In this document: piece by piece, positions 1 through 6,418 of the stretch | Layout: every line of letters begins with the position of its first letter | Position numbering within the stretch: the first letter of the stretch is position 1 | NCBI GenBank assembly: GCA_947480465.1 | Contig: CANKCT010000039.1 | Location: forward strand, 1 to 7,581 | Length of the DNA: 7,581 nucleotides | DNA from: Actinomycetota bacterium | Lineage (GTDB): Bacteria > Actinomycetota > Actinomycetes > Nanopelagicales > Nanopelagicaceae | Direction of reading: 5' to 3' | Notes under the pieces: generated by a model | Databases searched by the model: none | The model's input: the letters and a program-made list of their open reading frames with translations, nothing else | Told to the model about the DNA's origin: nothing | Position numbers and translations under genes: made by a program

Positions 1-320
1 AAGGAAATTTGTGGAATCGCTGTCCGCATGCGTTGAGCAACCTCGTGTTGATCTTCTTTGGTAATCATCCACTCTTCAGTGACAGTACTTGTTTTTAGGT
101 TATAAAGCATCGCTCCATTACCGCAAATAGCTTCACCAAAATTAAAGGTGTCTCGAATTTCATTCATCCATCTTGGTGGTCGCCCCGTTACAAAAAAAAT
201 ATGCACACCTAAATCATGCGCTTTTGAAAATGCAGCAATAGTGCGAGCAGAAATAGTCCCATCGTGTTGAACTATGGTCCCGTCTAAATCAGTCGCAATT
301 AATTTTGGGCGCTTACTCAC
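1..320 (-). CDS. Cof-type HAD-superfamily phosphatase (3' part off the left edge)
   Basis: The first 106 codons of a minus-strand gene are present and the C-terminus lies beyond the left edge. The start is GTG at 318-320, overlapping the serS stop in a GTGA tetranucleotide, so translation is probably coupled to serS. The peptide begins [15 protein letters not shown]. It shows HAD motif I (nucleophile D11 and acid/base D13 in DLDGT), motif II Thr45 in FFVTGRP, and a CGNGA segment at 66-70 that is typical of the Cof/type IIB branch with its large cap. Family knowledge: these are cytosolic Mg2+-dependent phosphatases acting on sugar phosphates, nucleotides or flavin precursors, and the substrate cannot be told from this fragment. 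Motifs III and IV are off-window. A Cof-like gene near serS is a familiar actinobacterial association. Family certain, substrate unknown. Confidence 0.88.
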   Translation of the reverse strand, partial: MSKRPKLIATDLDGTIVQHDGTISARTIAAFSKAHDLGVHIFFVTGRPPRWMNEIRDTFNFGEAICGNGAMLYNLKTSTVTEEWMITKEDQHEVAQRMRTAIPQIS

Positions 321-1576
321 ACCAACTCAAATCGTTCTGTACCAAGAAATGCTTGCAGCGCTTTTGGAATATTTACAGTTCCATCGGCATTCTGGTGATT
401 CTCTAAAATTGCAACAATCATGCGTGGAATTGCCACTAAAGTCCCATTGAGGGTTGCAACACTCTTAGTTCCATCTGCATCCTTAAAGCGAATGTTTAAT
501 CTGCGCGCTTGGAATTCGGTGCAGTTAGACGTGCTTGTAACTTCTCGGTAAGCATTTTGTGTAGGAATCCATGCTTCGATATCAAACTTGCGATTAGCGC
601 TAGAACCTAAGTCTCCTGATGCGACATCAATAACCCTGTATGGGATTTCCATTGCATCTAGGAAGTCCTTTTCCCATTGCAATAAACGCTTGTGTTCTTC
701 TTGGGCTTGATCTGGGTGGCAAAATGAAAACATTTCAACTTTATCAAACTGGTGTACTCGAATAATTCCCCGAGTGTCTTTGCCATATGTTCCAGCTTCA
801 CGGCGAAAACAGGATGAATAACCTGCATATCTAATTGGAAGTTTTTCTACAGGTAATACTTCATCCATATGAAAAGCTGCTAGCGGAACTTCACTAGTTC
901 CCACTAAATAAACATCGTCTTTTTCAAGATGATAAACGTTCTCAGCGGCTTGTCCTAAAAATCCAGTTCCCTCCATTGCTGAAGGATTAACTAAAACTGG
1001 GGGAATAACAGGTGTAAAGCCTGCTTGTACTGCCGAGGAAATTGCATAATTCACAAGGGCGAATTCAAGCATCGCACCTGAACCCGTTAAATAATATGAA
1101 CGAGATCCAGCAACTTTTGCTCCTCGCTCGGTATCGATTGCTCCTAGTAACTTACCAAGCTCCACATGATCTTTGGCTTCGAAATCAAATGTTCGAGGTG
1201 TCCCAACATGTTCAATAACTACAAAGTCCTCTTCTTTCCCAATTGGGGCGGAAGGGTCCAAAATATTTGAGAGTTGCATGATGTTGTTCTTGGCTATTTC
1301 CTCTAACTCTGCTCGCTTGGTATCGGCTTCTTTAACTTTACCTGCAAGTGTTTTAGCGTTTTCTAGCAAAGCGCTCTTCTCGTCGCCTTTTGCTGTCGCT
1401 ACTGCTTTAGAAAGTGTGTTTTGTTCTGCACGTAAGGTTTCAAACTCACTAAGCGCAACTCGTCGCGCATCATCGCTTGCTAAAACTTTATCAACGATAG
1501 TTTCGTCTTCCCCACGGTTTTTTTGTGACGCTCTGACAGCATCTGGATTTTCGCGCAGGATTTTAATGTCAATCAT
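317..1576 (-). CDS. serS: Seryl-tRNA synthetase
   Basis: Charges tRNA-Ser (and tRNA-Sec where present) with serine in the cytosol. The 419 residues match the usual bacterial length. The N-terminal part (about 1-100) starts [12 protein letters not shown] and contains the long charged antiparallel coiled coil (about 35-98) that grips the tRNA long variable arm. The class II catalytic core follows: TSE at 227-229 (serine recognition), motif 2 [14 protein letters not shown] at 257-270, and motif 3 around 375-392 ([11 protein letters not shown], with Arg385 contacting ATP). No key residue is missing. The ATG start at 1574-1576 overlaps the pheA stop as ATGA. A modest purine-rich AAAGGCGA lies just upstream, inside the end of pheA, and fits coupled translation. 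It is the third gene of a GDPD-pheA-serS-HAD operon and shares a GTGA overlap with the HAD gene downstream. Confidence 0.98.
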   Translation of the reverse strand: MIDIKILRENPDAVRASQKNRGEDETIVDKVLASDDARRVALSEFETLRAEQNTLSKAVATAKGDEKSALLENAKTLAGKVKEADTKRAELEEIAKNNIMQLSNILDPSAPIGKEEDFVVIEHVGTPRTFDFEAKDHVELGKLLGAIDTERGAKVAGSRSYYLTGSGAMLEFALVNYAISSAVQAGFTPVIPPVLVNPSAMEGTGFLGQAAENVYHLEKDDVYLVGTSEVPLAAFHMDEVLPVEKLPIRYAGYSSCFRREAGTYGKDTRGIIRVHQFDKVEMFSFCHPDQAQEEHKRLLQWEKDFLDAMEIPYRVIDVASGDLGSSANRKFDIEAWIPTQNAYREVTSTSNCTEFQARRLNIRFKDADGTKSVATLNGTLVAIPRMIVAILENHQNADGTVNIPKALQAFLGTERFELV

Positions 1577-2403
1577 TTGCTCGCCTTTTCTCGCGGGTAT
1601 GAACCGAGGAAACGTATATCTTCACAGATGGCGCGCAAGGCTTCTATTGTCTCTTTTACCGCTACGTCAGTTGCGTGACCCTCTGCATCGATGATGAAAT
1701 GGTAGTGCCCAAGCTCTAAACCAGTCGGACGACTTTGAATAAAAGTGAGGTTTACGTTGCGCTTGGCAAACTCAGTCAAAATATCTAACAAAGCGCCTGC
1801 GTGATCGATTCCAATGAAGACTGCTAAAGATGTCCGATCAAGGCCAGTCGCTTTCGGAAGCGTTCCTGGTTTTGACACCAACACAAAACGTGTGACCGCA
1901 CCAGAATTATCGCCAATATTGTCGGCAATAACGCGAAGCCCGTAATGTGCGGCGGCAACAGGTGCGGCAATAGCGGCATCGAATTCTCCGCGTCCGATCG
2001 CCTCTGCTGCTGCCGCGGTCGAAGCTGTTGCAATCAATTCTGCCTCAGGATAGTTAAGAGCTATATACGTACGGCATTGTGCTTCTGCATGAGGGTGTGT
2101 AGCTATTCGGCGAATATCACTTGAATCACCCTTAACCATTAAGGCAAATGAAACAGGAAGAGTTACTTCACCAACAATTGCTAAAGGTGTGCCTGTCGCT
2201 AGTTCGTCAAGAGTTCGCGCAACAACACCTTCCACTGAATTTTCAATGGGCACTAAAGCAAAGTGAGCTTTACCAACCCGCACTGCATCTAAGGCTGCAG
2301 TTACATTTGCATAGGGAATCAATGAGTCGTTTGAAGAGGTGATTTTTTTTAAAGCCGCTTCAGTAAAAGTTCCCTTAGGGCCTAAATATGCATATGTACT
2401 CAC
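1573..2403 (-). CDS. pheA: Prephenate dehydratase with ACT regulatory domain
   Basis: Converts prephenate to phenylpyruvate, the penultimate step of phenylalanine synthesis. This is the monofunctional actinobacterial form: 276 residues without a chorismate mutase domain. The PDT domain (about 1-178) begins [10 protein letters not shown] and has PIENS at 52-56, a STAAAA segment at 128-133 and the catalytic TRF at 171-173. The ACT domain follows (about 190-270) with GALL at 203-206 and the phenylalanine-site motif written QSRP at 223-226, where the commonest form is ESRP. The start is GTG at 2401-2403, 3 bp after the stop of the GDPD gene. No good ribosome binding site precedes it, but TATAAT lies exactly 6 nt upstream, so a leaderless transcript starting at the GTG is plausible besides read-through from the GDPD gene. 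Phe feedback inhibition is expected from the family. Confidence 0.97.
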   Translation of the reverse strand: MSTYAYLGPKGTFTEAALKKITSSNDSLIPYANVTAALDAVRVGKAHFALVPIENSVEGVVARTLDELATGTPLAIVGEVTLPVSFALMVKGDSSDIRRIATHPHAEAQCRTYIALNYPEAELIATASTAAAAEAIGRGEFDAAIAAPVAAAHYGLRVIADNIGDNSGAVTRFVLVSKPGTLPKATGLDRTSLAVFIGIDHAGALLDILTEFAKRNVNLTFIQSRPTGLELGHYHFIIDAEGHATDVAVKETIEALRAICEDIRFLGSYPREKASK

Positions 2404-2406
2404 TTG

Positions 2407-3084
2407 TTAATTATACCCGAGTGTTCTACGTGCAAATGACGGATTATTTGTAATTAAAACCTCTACTCCATTATCTAAACAAAAGCGCATATCGTCGGCG
2501 TCATCCACGGTCCAAACAAAGAGTTTGCGATGTTCGTGGGTGAGTTCAACCTTGGAGCGAAGAAGTTCCACGCTTGGGCCCAAGAAATGTGCGGATGTAT
2601 ACCTGCGCATCAGGCCATTGAAGCGATCTTCAAGCAAAGCGACAGTATTTTGTTGAGGGTTGATTTTTCGGATGTTTTCAATAGCAAGCCATGAAAAAGA
2701 CATAATTGTCACAGCGGCAAATGGTTTTTCTTCAGCGATTAGCTCCATTACTTTCTTTTCAACCAAACTGCCTGTTGGTACTGGGTGTTTAGTTTCAATC
2801 GCTAACTCTTTCTTGTGATCCCGAGCTAACTCAAGGAGGTCTTCTAATAAAATAGCTTCTGGATAATGACGTTTAATTTCTAGATAATTCATCTCAGCGA
2901 CTCGACCAGAATAACTCGCAATCCGTTTCATGTCAGCGTCATGCCAAAGAAGAAGTTGATTATCCTTTGTAATTCGGACATCACATTCGAAACCATCGGC
3001 CCCGGCATCAACTGCGCCTTTATATGCACGCATGGTCATCTCTGGAAAATCAATCGATGCTCCGCGGTGTGCGTAAATCTTCAT
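2407..3084 (-). CDS. Glycerophosphodiester phosphodiesterase family protein
   Basis: Probably hydrolyses glycerophosphodiesters to glycerol-3-phosphate and an alcohol, recycling phospholipid head groups. The TIM-barrel signature is clear in 225 residues: HRGAS at 6-10, metal ligands E33 and D35 in GFECD, the HD pair H48-D49, and the E97/K99 pair in AIETKHP. The usual PENT after HRG is PEMT here (14-17): Asn is replaced by Met, while the Glu metal ligand is kept. The late barrel strand reads VWTVDDADDM. No signal peptide or membrane segment is seen, so the enzyme looks cytosolic, like short UgpQ-type forms rather than periplasmic GlpQ. ATG at 3082-3084 is the first gene of the minus-strand operon with pheA, serS and the HAD gene. 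TAATCT lies 6 nt upstream. Exact substrate is unproven. Confidence 0.93.
   Translation of the reverse strand: MKIYAHRGASIDFPEMTMRAYKGAVDAGADGFECDVRITKDNQLLLWHDADMKRIASYSGRVAEMNYLEIKRHYPEAILLEDLLELARDHKKELAIETKHPVPTGSLVEKKVMELIAEEKPFAAVTIMSFSWLAIENIRKINPQQNTVALLEDRFNGLMRRYTSAHFLGPSVELLRSKVELTHEHRKLFVWTVDDADDMRFCLDNGVEVLITNNPSFARRTLGYN
2410..2415 (-). promoter_or_regulatory. Consensus -10 box (TATAAT) upstream of pheA
   Basis: On the minus strand TATAAT is formed by the last two sense codons (Tyr, Asn) of the GDPD gene. Its stop TAA plus CAA make a 6-nt spacer to the pheA GTG, so transcription would begin on the start codon itself. No TTGACA-like -35 at 16-18 bp is evident. It suggests that pheA-serS-HAD can also be transcribed independently of the GDPD gene, as a leaderless mRNA. 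Confidence 0.5.
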
Positions 3085-3118
3085 GATTAAAGATTAACAG
3101 GGGTTAGGCTTACCTATT
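3085..3118. promoter_or_regulatory. 34-bp divergent promoter region between the GDPD gene and pstP
   Basis: On the minus strand TAATCT (3091-3096) ends 6 nt before the GDPD ATG. On the plus strand TAGGCT (3105-3110) ends 8 nt before the pstP ATG. Both fit the TAnnnT -10 pattern of actinobacterial sigma-A-type promoters and would start transcription at or within a base or two of the start codon. No convincing -35 box is seen on either strand; any -35 region of one promoter must overlap the coding start of the other gene. Neither gene has a Shine-Dalgarno at a workable distance. Promoters are inferred from spacing and sequence. Confidence 0.55.
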
Positions 3119-3892
3119 ATGGGTGGCTTTTACTTCGACAGCAGTGCGCGCTCGGCCCTTGGTTTGGTCAGAAGCGGCAATGAAGACTCGGCATTTGTAT
3201 CTGGTCGCTTGATTGCCGTTGCTGATGGAATGGGTGGTCACGCTGGTGGCGAAGTCGCCTCAAAGATTGCAATTAGAACTCTTCAATCATTGATGCCTAT
3301 GTTGACAGATTCAACTATTGATTCGGACTCAATAGAAGATTTATTGTTGAATTCGCTTTATACGATTGATTCTGAAATTGGTAACTATGCGCGTGAGGCG
3401 GTTGAATTTCGTGGGATGGGTACAACACTAACTGCTCTGCTTGCCCATAATGATTCCATAGCGCTTTTACATATTGGTGATTCTAGGTGTTACCGTCTTC
3501 GTGGAAATACTTTTGAACAATTGAGTAACGACCATACCGTAATTCAAGAACTATTAAGTCAAGGTGCAATTACTGAAACTGAAGCACTCGATCATCCGCA
3601 ACGATCAGTTCTTACTCAAGCTTTGATGGGGGATGAAAACATAGTCCCTTTGTTGCAAGTCTATGATGCTAAAGAAGGCGATCGATATTTATTATGTAGT
3701 GATGGATTATCTGGGGTATTAACCGAGAGAGAGATTAAAACATTTCTTAAGAAAAATGATAAAGATGTTGCAGTTAAGGCACTTATCGATGCTACATATA
3801 TTCAAGGCGCTCCCGATAACATAACTGTACTTATTGCAGATGTTACATCTGCAGAAGTGTTTGAAAATGAAGTATTAGGAGCAGCGCTGTGA
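3119..3892 (+). CDS. pstP: PP2C-family Ser/Thr protein phosphatase, soluble PstP-type
   Basis: Metal-dependent phosphatase expected to dephosphorylate PknB and its substrates. The 257-residue protein shows the bacterial PP2C core: NED at 21-23, metal ligand D36 in ADGMGGH (35-41), GMGTT at 99-103, GDSR at 120-123 with D121, SDGL at 194-197 with D195, and APDN at 231-234 with D233. The mycobacterial PstP has this catalytic domain plus a transmembrane helix and an extracytoplasmic domain, about 514 residues in all. Here the chain stops roughly 20 residues after the core, with no hydrophobic segment, so it should be cytosolic. ATG at 3119 lies 34 bp from the divergent GDPD start; TAGGCT at 3105-3110 could drive a nearly leaderless mRNA. 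The stop overlaps the pknB start (GTGA), so the two genes are translationally coupled. The usual rodA-pbpA-pknA genes between them are absent. Confidence 0.95.
   Translation: MGGFYFDSSARSALGLVRSGNEDSAFVSGRLIAVADGMGGHAGGEVASKIAIRTLQSLMPMLTDSTIDSDSIEDLLLNSLYTIDSEIGNYAREAVEFRGMGTTLTALLAHNDSIALLHIGDSRCYRLRGNTFEQLSNDHTVIQELLSQGAITETEALDHPQRSVLTQALMGDENIVPLLQVYDAKEGDRYLLCSDGLSGVLTEREIKTFLKKNDKDVAVKALIDATYIQGAPDNITVLIADVTSAEVFENEVLGAAL
3877..3881 (+). promoter_or_regulatory. Shine-Dalgarno of pknB
   Basis: AGGAG inside the last codons of pstP lies 7 nt before the GTG at 3889, which supports this non-ATG start. It is the clearest ribosome binding site in the window and belongs to a gene internal to an operon, in contrast to the promoter-proximal genes that lack one. 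Confidence 0.75.
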
Positions 3893-5439
3893 TTAACTCA
3901 CTTTTAGGTGATCGCTACAAACTTGGTGAAATGATAGGCACGGGTGGAATGGCTGATGTTTATGTTGCTGAAGACATTCGACTTGCCCGACGTGTTGCCG
4001 TCAAAGTATTACGAAGTGATTTGGCGAGGGACCCATCTTTTGTTGCTCGATTTCGAAAAGAGGCCTTTGCTGCGGCGGGTTTAAATCATCCTGGAATAGT
4101 TGCCGTTTATGACTCTGGGGAAGTGCCTGCACCATACATTGTTATGGAATATGTCTCCGGACATACGTTGCGCGAACTAATCCATAGAGGTGAACGCGTA
4201 CCTCTCAAGCGAGCTTTGGAAATTGGGGAAGGAATTTTAGCCGCGCTTGAGTATTCACATGAGCGCGGAATTGTTCACCGAGATATCAAACCTGCAAACA
4301 TCATGATTACTGATCAAGGTGATGTAAAAGTGATGGATTTTGGTATTGCACGAGCACTTGCTGACCTTGGTGCAACTTTAACTAATACATGGAACATAGT
4401 TGGCACAGCACAATATTTATCCCCTGAACAAGCTTTGGGTGAAGTTGCAGATCTTCGCAGTGATATTTATTCAACAGGGTGTTTGCTCTATGAAGTTCTC
4501 ACCGGTAAACCTCCCTTTACTGGAGACACACCCGTGTCGATTGCTTATCAACATGTGTCGGGTGTTTTGATTGCCCCGAGTGATTTACAACCAGATCTTC
4601 CGCCTGGAATTGATATTGTGTTAAGTGTTGCACTGGCAAAAAAGGTTGAAGATAGATATCAATCTGCAGGTTTAATGCTTGATGATTTATTCAAAATTAG
4701 TTCTGGACAAGAGTTGCAAACAAGAGCGCCACGCAAAAAGATTTCTAGGCGTAAAATTTTGATTGCGCTGCTCTCGGTGGGATTGCTCTTAGGAACAATC
4801 ACTGCTGGAGTTATTGCCTTGAAGCCAACTGCAAATGTTGCCACTTATCCTCAAATCCCAAATGTGGTTGGCTTGACACAGGCTGAGGCTGAGGCGTTTT
4901 TGACTGATTATGTGGTCACCATTACTCGTGCCCATGATGCCCGCATTCCTAAAGACCGCGTTGCAAATCAATTCCCTTTTGCAACAACTCGTGCACAAAA
5001 AGGCTCGGGTGTTGTGCTTACACTCTCTGATGGCCCAGGAGATGCAATAGTTCCTGCAGATTTGATAGGGATGTCTTTAATTGATGCACGGGCAGCATTA
5101 GCGGCCGTTGGATTATTGGTTTCCCAAACTGAAGCGGTGCCATCTGATGAACCTCTTGGAACGATTTTAAAAGTTACTCCTGATGTTGGATCAACAATTA
5201 CTGCTGGAAGTGGAGTTGTTTTGCAAATCGCAAGTGGGCAGATTGAGGTTCCAGAGTTGATTGGAATTGACGCGATTCAAGCAAAGACAATTCTTGTTCA
5301 GGTCGGATTTTTGGTTAACGAACTAGAGGCTTACGATCCAAATCAACCTGAAGGTGTTGTTATCCGACAAGCACCTGATCCAGGAACAACTCAGACGATT
5401 GGTAAATCAGTAACGATTACCATAAATAAAGCGCCTTAA
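3889..5439 (+). CDS. pknB: PASTA-domain Ser/Thr protein kinase PknB
   Basis: Membrane-anchored eukaryotic-type kinase that couples extracellular peptidoglycan or muropeptide sensing to phosphorylation of growth and division proteins. In 516 residues: glycine-rich loop GTGGMADVY (17-25), Lys39, alpha-C Glu58, HRDIKPAN (130-137, catalytic D132), DFG (150-152), and an activation loop whose T165 and T167 align with the autophosphorylated T171/T173 of M. tuberculosis PknB, then GTAQYLSPE (172-180). A basic juxtamembrane stretch (282-289, KK..RRK) precedes one transmembrane helix (about 290-311). Three PASTA repeats follow outside (about 322-382, 387-449, 453-515); the mycobacterial protein has four. 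Start GTG at 3889-3891 overlaps the pstP stop and is backed by AGGAG seven nt upstream. The gene converges on pabA with a 4-bp overlap. No separate pknA is visible. Confidence 0.97.
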   Translation: MINSLLGDRYKLGEMIGTGGMADVYVAEDIRLARRVAVKVLRSDLARDPSFVARFRKEAFAAAGLNHPGIVAVYDSGEVPAPYIVMEYVSGHTLRELIHRGERVPLKRALEIGEGILAALEYSHERGIVHRDIKPANIMITDQGDVKVMDFGIARALADLGATLTNTWNIVGTAQYLSPEQALGEVADLRSDIYSTGCLLYEVLTGKPPFTGDTPVSIAYQHVSGVLIAPSDLQPDLPPGIDIVLSVALAKKVEDRYQSAGLMLDDLFKISSGQELQTRAPRKKISRRKILIALLSVGLLLGTITAGVIALKPTANVATYPQIPNVVGLTQAEAEAFLTDYVVTITRAHDARIPKDRVANQFPFATTRAQKGSGVVLTLSDGPGDAIVPADLIGMSLIDARAALAAVGLLVSQTEAVPSDEPLGTILKVTPDVGSTITAGSGVVLQIASGQIEVPELIGIDAIQAKTILVQVGFLVNELEAYDPNQPEGVVIRQAPDPGTTQTIGKSVTITINKAP

Positions 5440-6068
5440 GATTTCATTCCAACAACTGGTGAAAGTCCTATTGCTTTTTGTCGCGCGGATTTATCTCCAC
5501 ATTCAAATAGCCAGTTAGCTAACATCGCATGACCGTGTTCAGTCAAAACAGACTCGGGATGAAACTGCACGCCTTCAATTGGAAGATTGCGGTGCTTCAT
5601 AGACATAACAATCCCTGACTCGGTTGTACTTGTAATTTCAAGATCTGCGCCGACAGTATCTCGCTCTACACATAGCGAGTGATAACGCGTAGCAGTAAAG
5701 GGTGTAGGTAAGCCAGATAAAATCCCTTCACCATTGTGGTGAACAAGTGATGTTTTTCCATGGAGAAGTTCGGGAGCACGCGAAACTGTTGCACCAAATG
5801 CAACTCCGATAGCTTGATGTCCGAGGCACACACCAAACAATGGAATCTTTTTTTCAGCGCAATACTTAATTATCGCAATACTTACTCCAGCTTTTTCTGG
5901 AATCCCTGGACCTGGAGAAATGAGGACCCCGTCATAATTGCTTGCCTCTTCGGCGGCGACGGCATCATTTCGCACAACAGTGCACTCTGCGCCAAGTTGG
6001 CCTAGGTATTGCACCAAGTTAAAGACGAAAGAATCGTAGTTGTCGATGACGAGAATCTTTGTGGCCAT
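5436..6068 (-). CDS. pabA: Glutamine amidotransferase component of anthranilate / aminodeoxychorismate synthase
   Basis: Releases ammonia from glutamine for a TrpE- or PabB-type synthase, feeding tryptophan and/or folate synthesis. With the chosen ATG (6066-6068) it has 210 residues and starts MATKILVIDNYDSFVFN, matching the family N-terminus. Class I amidotransferase motifs are intact: SPGPG at 51-55 (oxyanion region), nucleophile Cys81 in GVCLGHQ (79-85), and H170/E172 in QFHPES. Upstream in-frame ATGs exist (6084-6086 adds MSKNAP; 6144-6146 adds a long unconserved tail) but they run into the crgA region. AAGAAT sits 6 nt before the chosen ATG and no Shine-Dalgarno is seen, which favours a leaderless start. 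No trpE or pabB is adjacent, so one subunit may serve both pathways (trpG is an equally good name). The stop overlaps the pknB stop tail to tail. Confidence 0.95.
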   Translation of the reverse strand: MATKILVIDNYDSFVFNLVQYLGQLGAECTVVRNDAVAAEEASNYDGVLISPGPGIPEKAGVSIAIIKYCAEKKIPLFGVCLGHQAIGVAFGATVSRAPELLHGKTSLVHHNGEGILSGLPTPFTATRYHSLCVERDTVGADLEITSTTESGIVMSMKHRNLPIEGVQFHPESVLTEHGHAMLANWLFECGDKSARQKAIGLSPVVGMKS

Positions 6069-6102
6069 AGGAGCATTCTTACTCATGGTGTATCTTTCGC
6101 GT
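6069..6102. promoter_or_regulatory. 34-bp divergent promoter region between pabA and crgA
   Basis: On the plus strand TATCTT (6091-6096) lies 6 nt before the crgA ATG. On the minus strand AAGAAT (6075-6080, four of six matches to TATAAT) lies 6 nt before the chosen pabA ATG. Both predict leaderless mRNAs. The plus-strand box is the better match; the pabA box depends on the choice of start. An AGGAG at 6069-6073 on the plus strand is 29 nt from the crgA ATG, and could only serve an alternative ATG at 6085. Confidence 0.5.
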
Positions 6103-6369
6103 ATGCCTAAATCAAAGCTCCGCAAGAAAGTTATTGAACAGCACACCCATGAGGCCCAGGTGGTAGTTGATGCCCCCCACGCCCCCGTGGAGAGCCCTAA
6201 GTGGTTGGCCCCAACAATGGTTGCCGCGTTCCTTATTGGACTTTTTTGGATCGTGGCCTTCTATGTCACCCAAACTCAGTATCCAGTTCCCGGTATTGGT
6301 GCCTGGAACATGATTATTGGCTTTAGCTTCATTGGTGTTGGATTCTCGCTCGCTACCCGCTGGCGCTAA
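6103..6369 (+). CDS. crgA: Cell division/septation protein CrgA
   Basis: Small actinobacterial membrane protein of the divisome. In mycobacteria it binds FtsZ, FtsI and FtsQ, and in Streptomyces it restrains FtsZ-ring formation. The 88-residue protein starts with the hallmark MPKSKLRKK, has a polar cytosolic linker rich in acidic and His residues (11-33), two transmembrane helices (about 36-56 and 67-86) separated by a short proline/glycine loop (PVPGIGAWN), and ends LATRWR, close to the family's MRWH-like end. ATG 6103 was chosen from the conserved N-terminus. TATCTT lies 6 nt upstream, so the mRNA is probably leaderless. An in-frame ATG at 6085 adds MVYLSR and has AGGAG (6069-6073) 11 nt upstream, so it cannot be excluded; earlier in-frame starts are unlikely. 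It diverges from pabA, as expected near an actinobacterial origin. Confidence 0.96.
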   Translation: MPKSKLRKKVIEQHTHEAQVVVDAPHAPVESPKWLAPTMVAAFLIGLFWIVAFYVTQTQYPVPGIGAWNMIIGFSFIGVGFSLATRWR

Positions 6370-6383
6370 TTACACCGTTGTAA

Positions 6384-6415
6384 CTCTCCACACTGTGGGT
6401 AACCGCTGTGGATAA
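6384..6415 (-). promoter_or_regulatory. Cluster of DnaA-box-like sites between crgA and the rhomboid gene
   Basis: Read on the minus strand, TTATCCACA (6407-6415) matches the canonical DnaA box perfectly. Four bases further on, TTACCCACA (6394-6402) differs at one position. Both continue with G, giving a 10-mer repeated with one mismatch at 13-bp spacing. One base beyond, in the opposite orientation, CTCTCCACA (plus strand, 6384-6392) is a weaker 7-of-9 match. The sites lie in a 49-bp gap between convergent stop codons. The synteny places the window near oriC, so a DnaA titration or accessory binding site is possible. Binding is inferred. Confidence 0.55.
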
Positions 6416-6418
6416 GTT

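Noticed and set aside
1173..1694. A 173-codon plus-strand open frame opposite serS and pheA
   Set aside because: It is antisense to two intact, well-conserved genes and its translation is low-complexity Ser/Leu-rich with no family features.
6040..6102. Longer crgA start giving a hydrophobic N-terminal extension that looks like a signal sequence
   Set aside because: It overlaps the start of pabA, and CrgA proteins begin at MPKSK; the extension has no family support.
6069..6146. Longer pabA starts (6086 or 6146)
   Set aside because: The family begins right at the KILVIDNYDS strand. The 6146 version would overlap crgA coding sequence. The 6086 version cannot be fully excluded but lacks a ribosome binding site.
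6370..6383. Short inverted repeat TTACA-CCGT-TGTAA just after crgA as a terminator
   Set aside because: The stem is only 5 bp and AT-rich, with no T-run after it; it is too weak to call an intrinsic terminator.
6388..6398. Palindrome CCACA-C-TGTGG as a hairpin
   Set aside because: A single-base loop cannot form a hairpin; it arises from opposing DnaA-box-like ends and is better read as part of that cluster.
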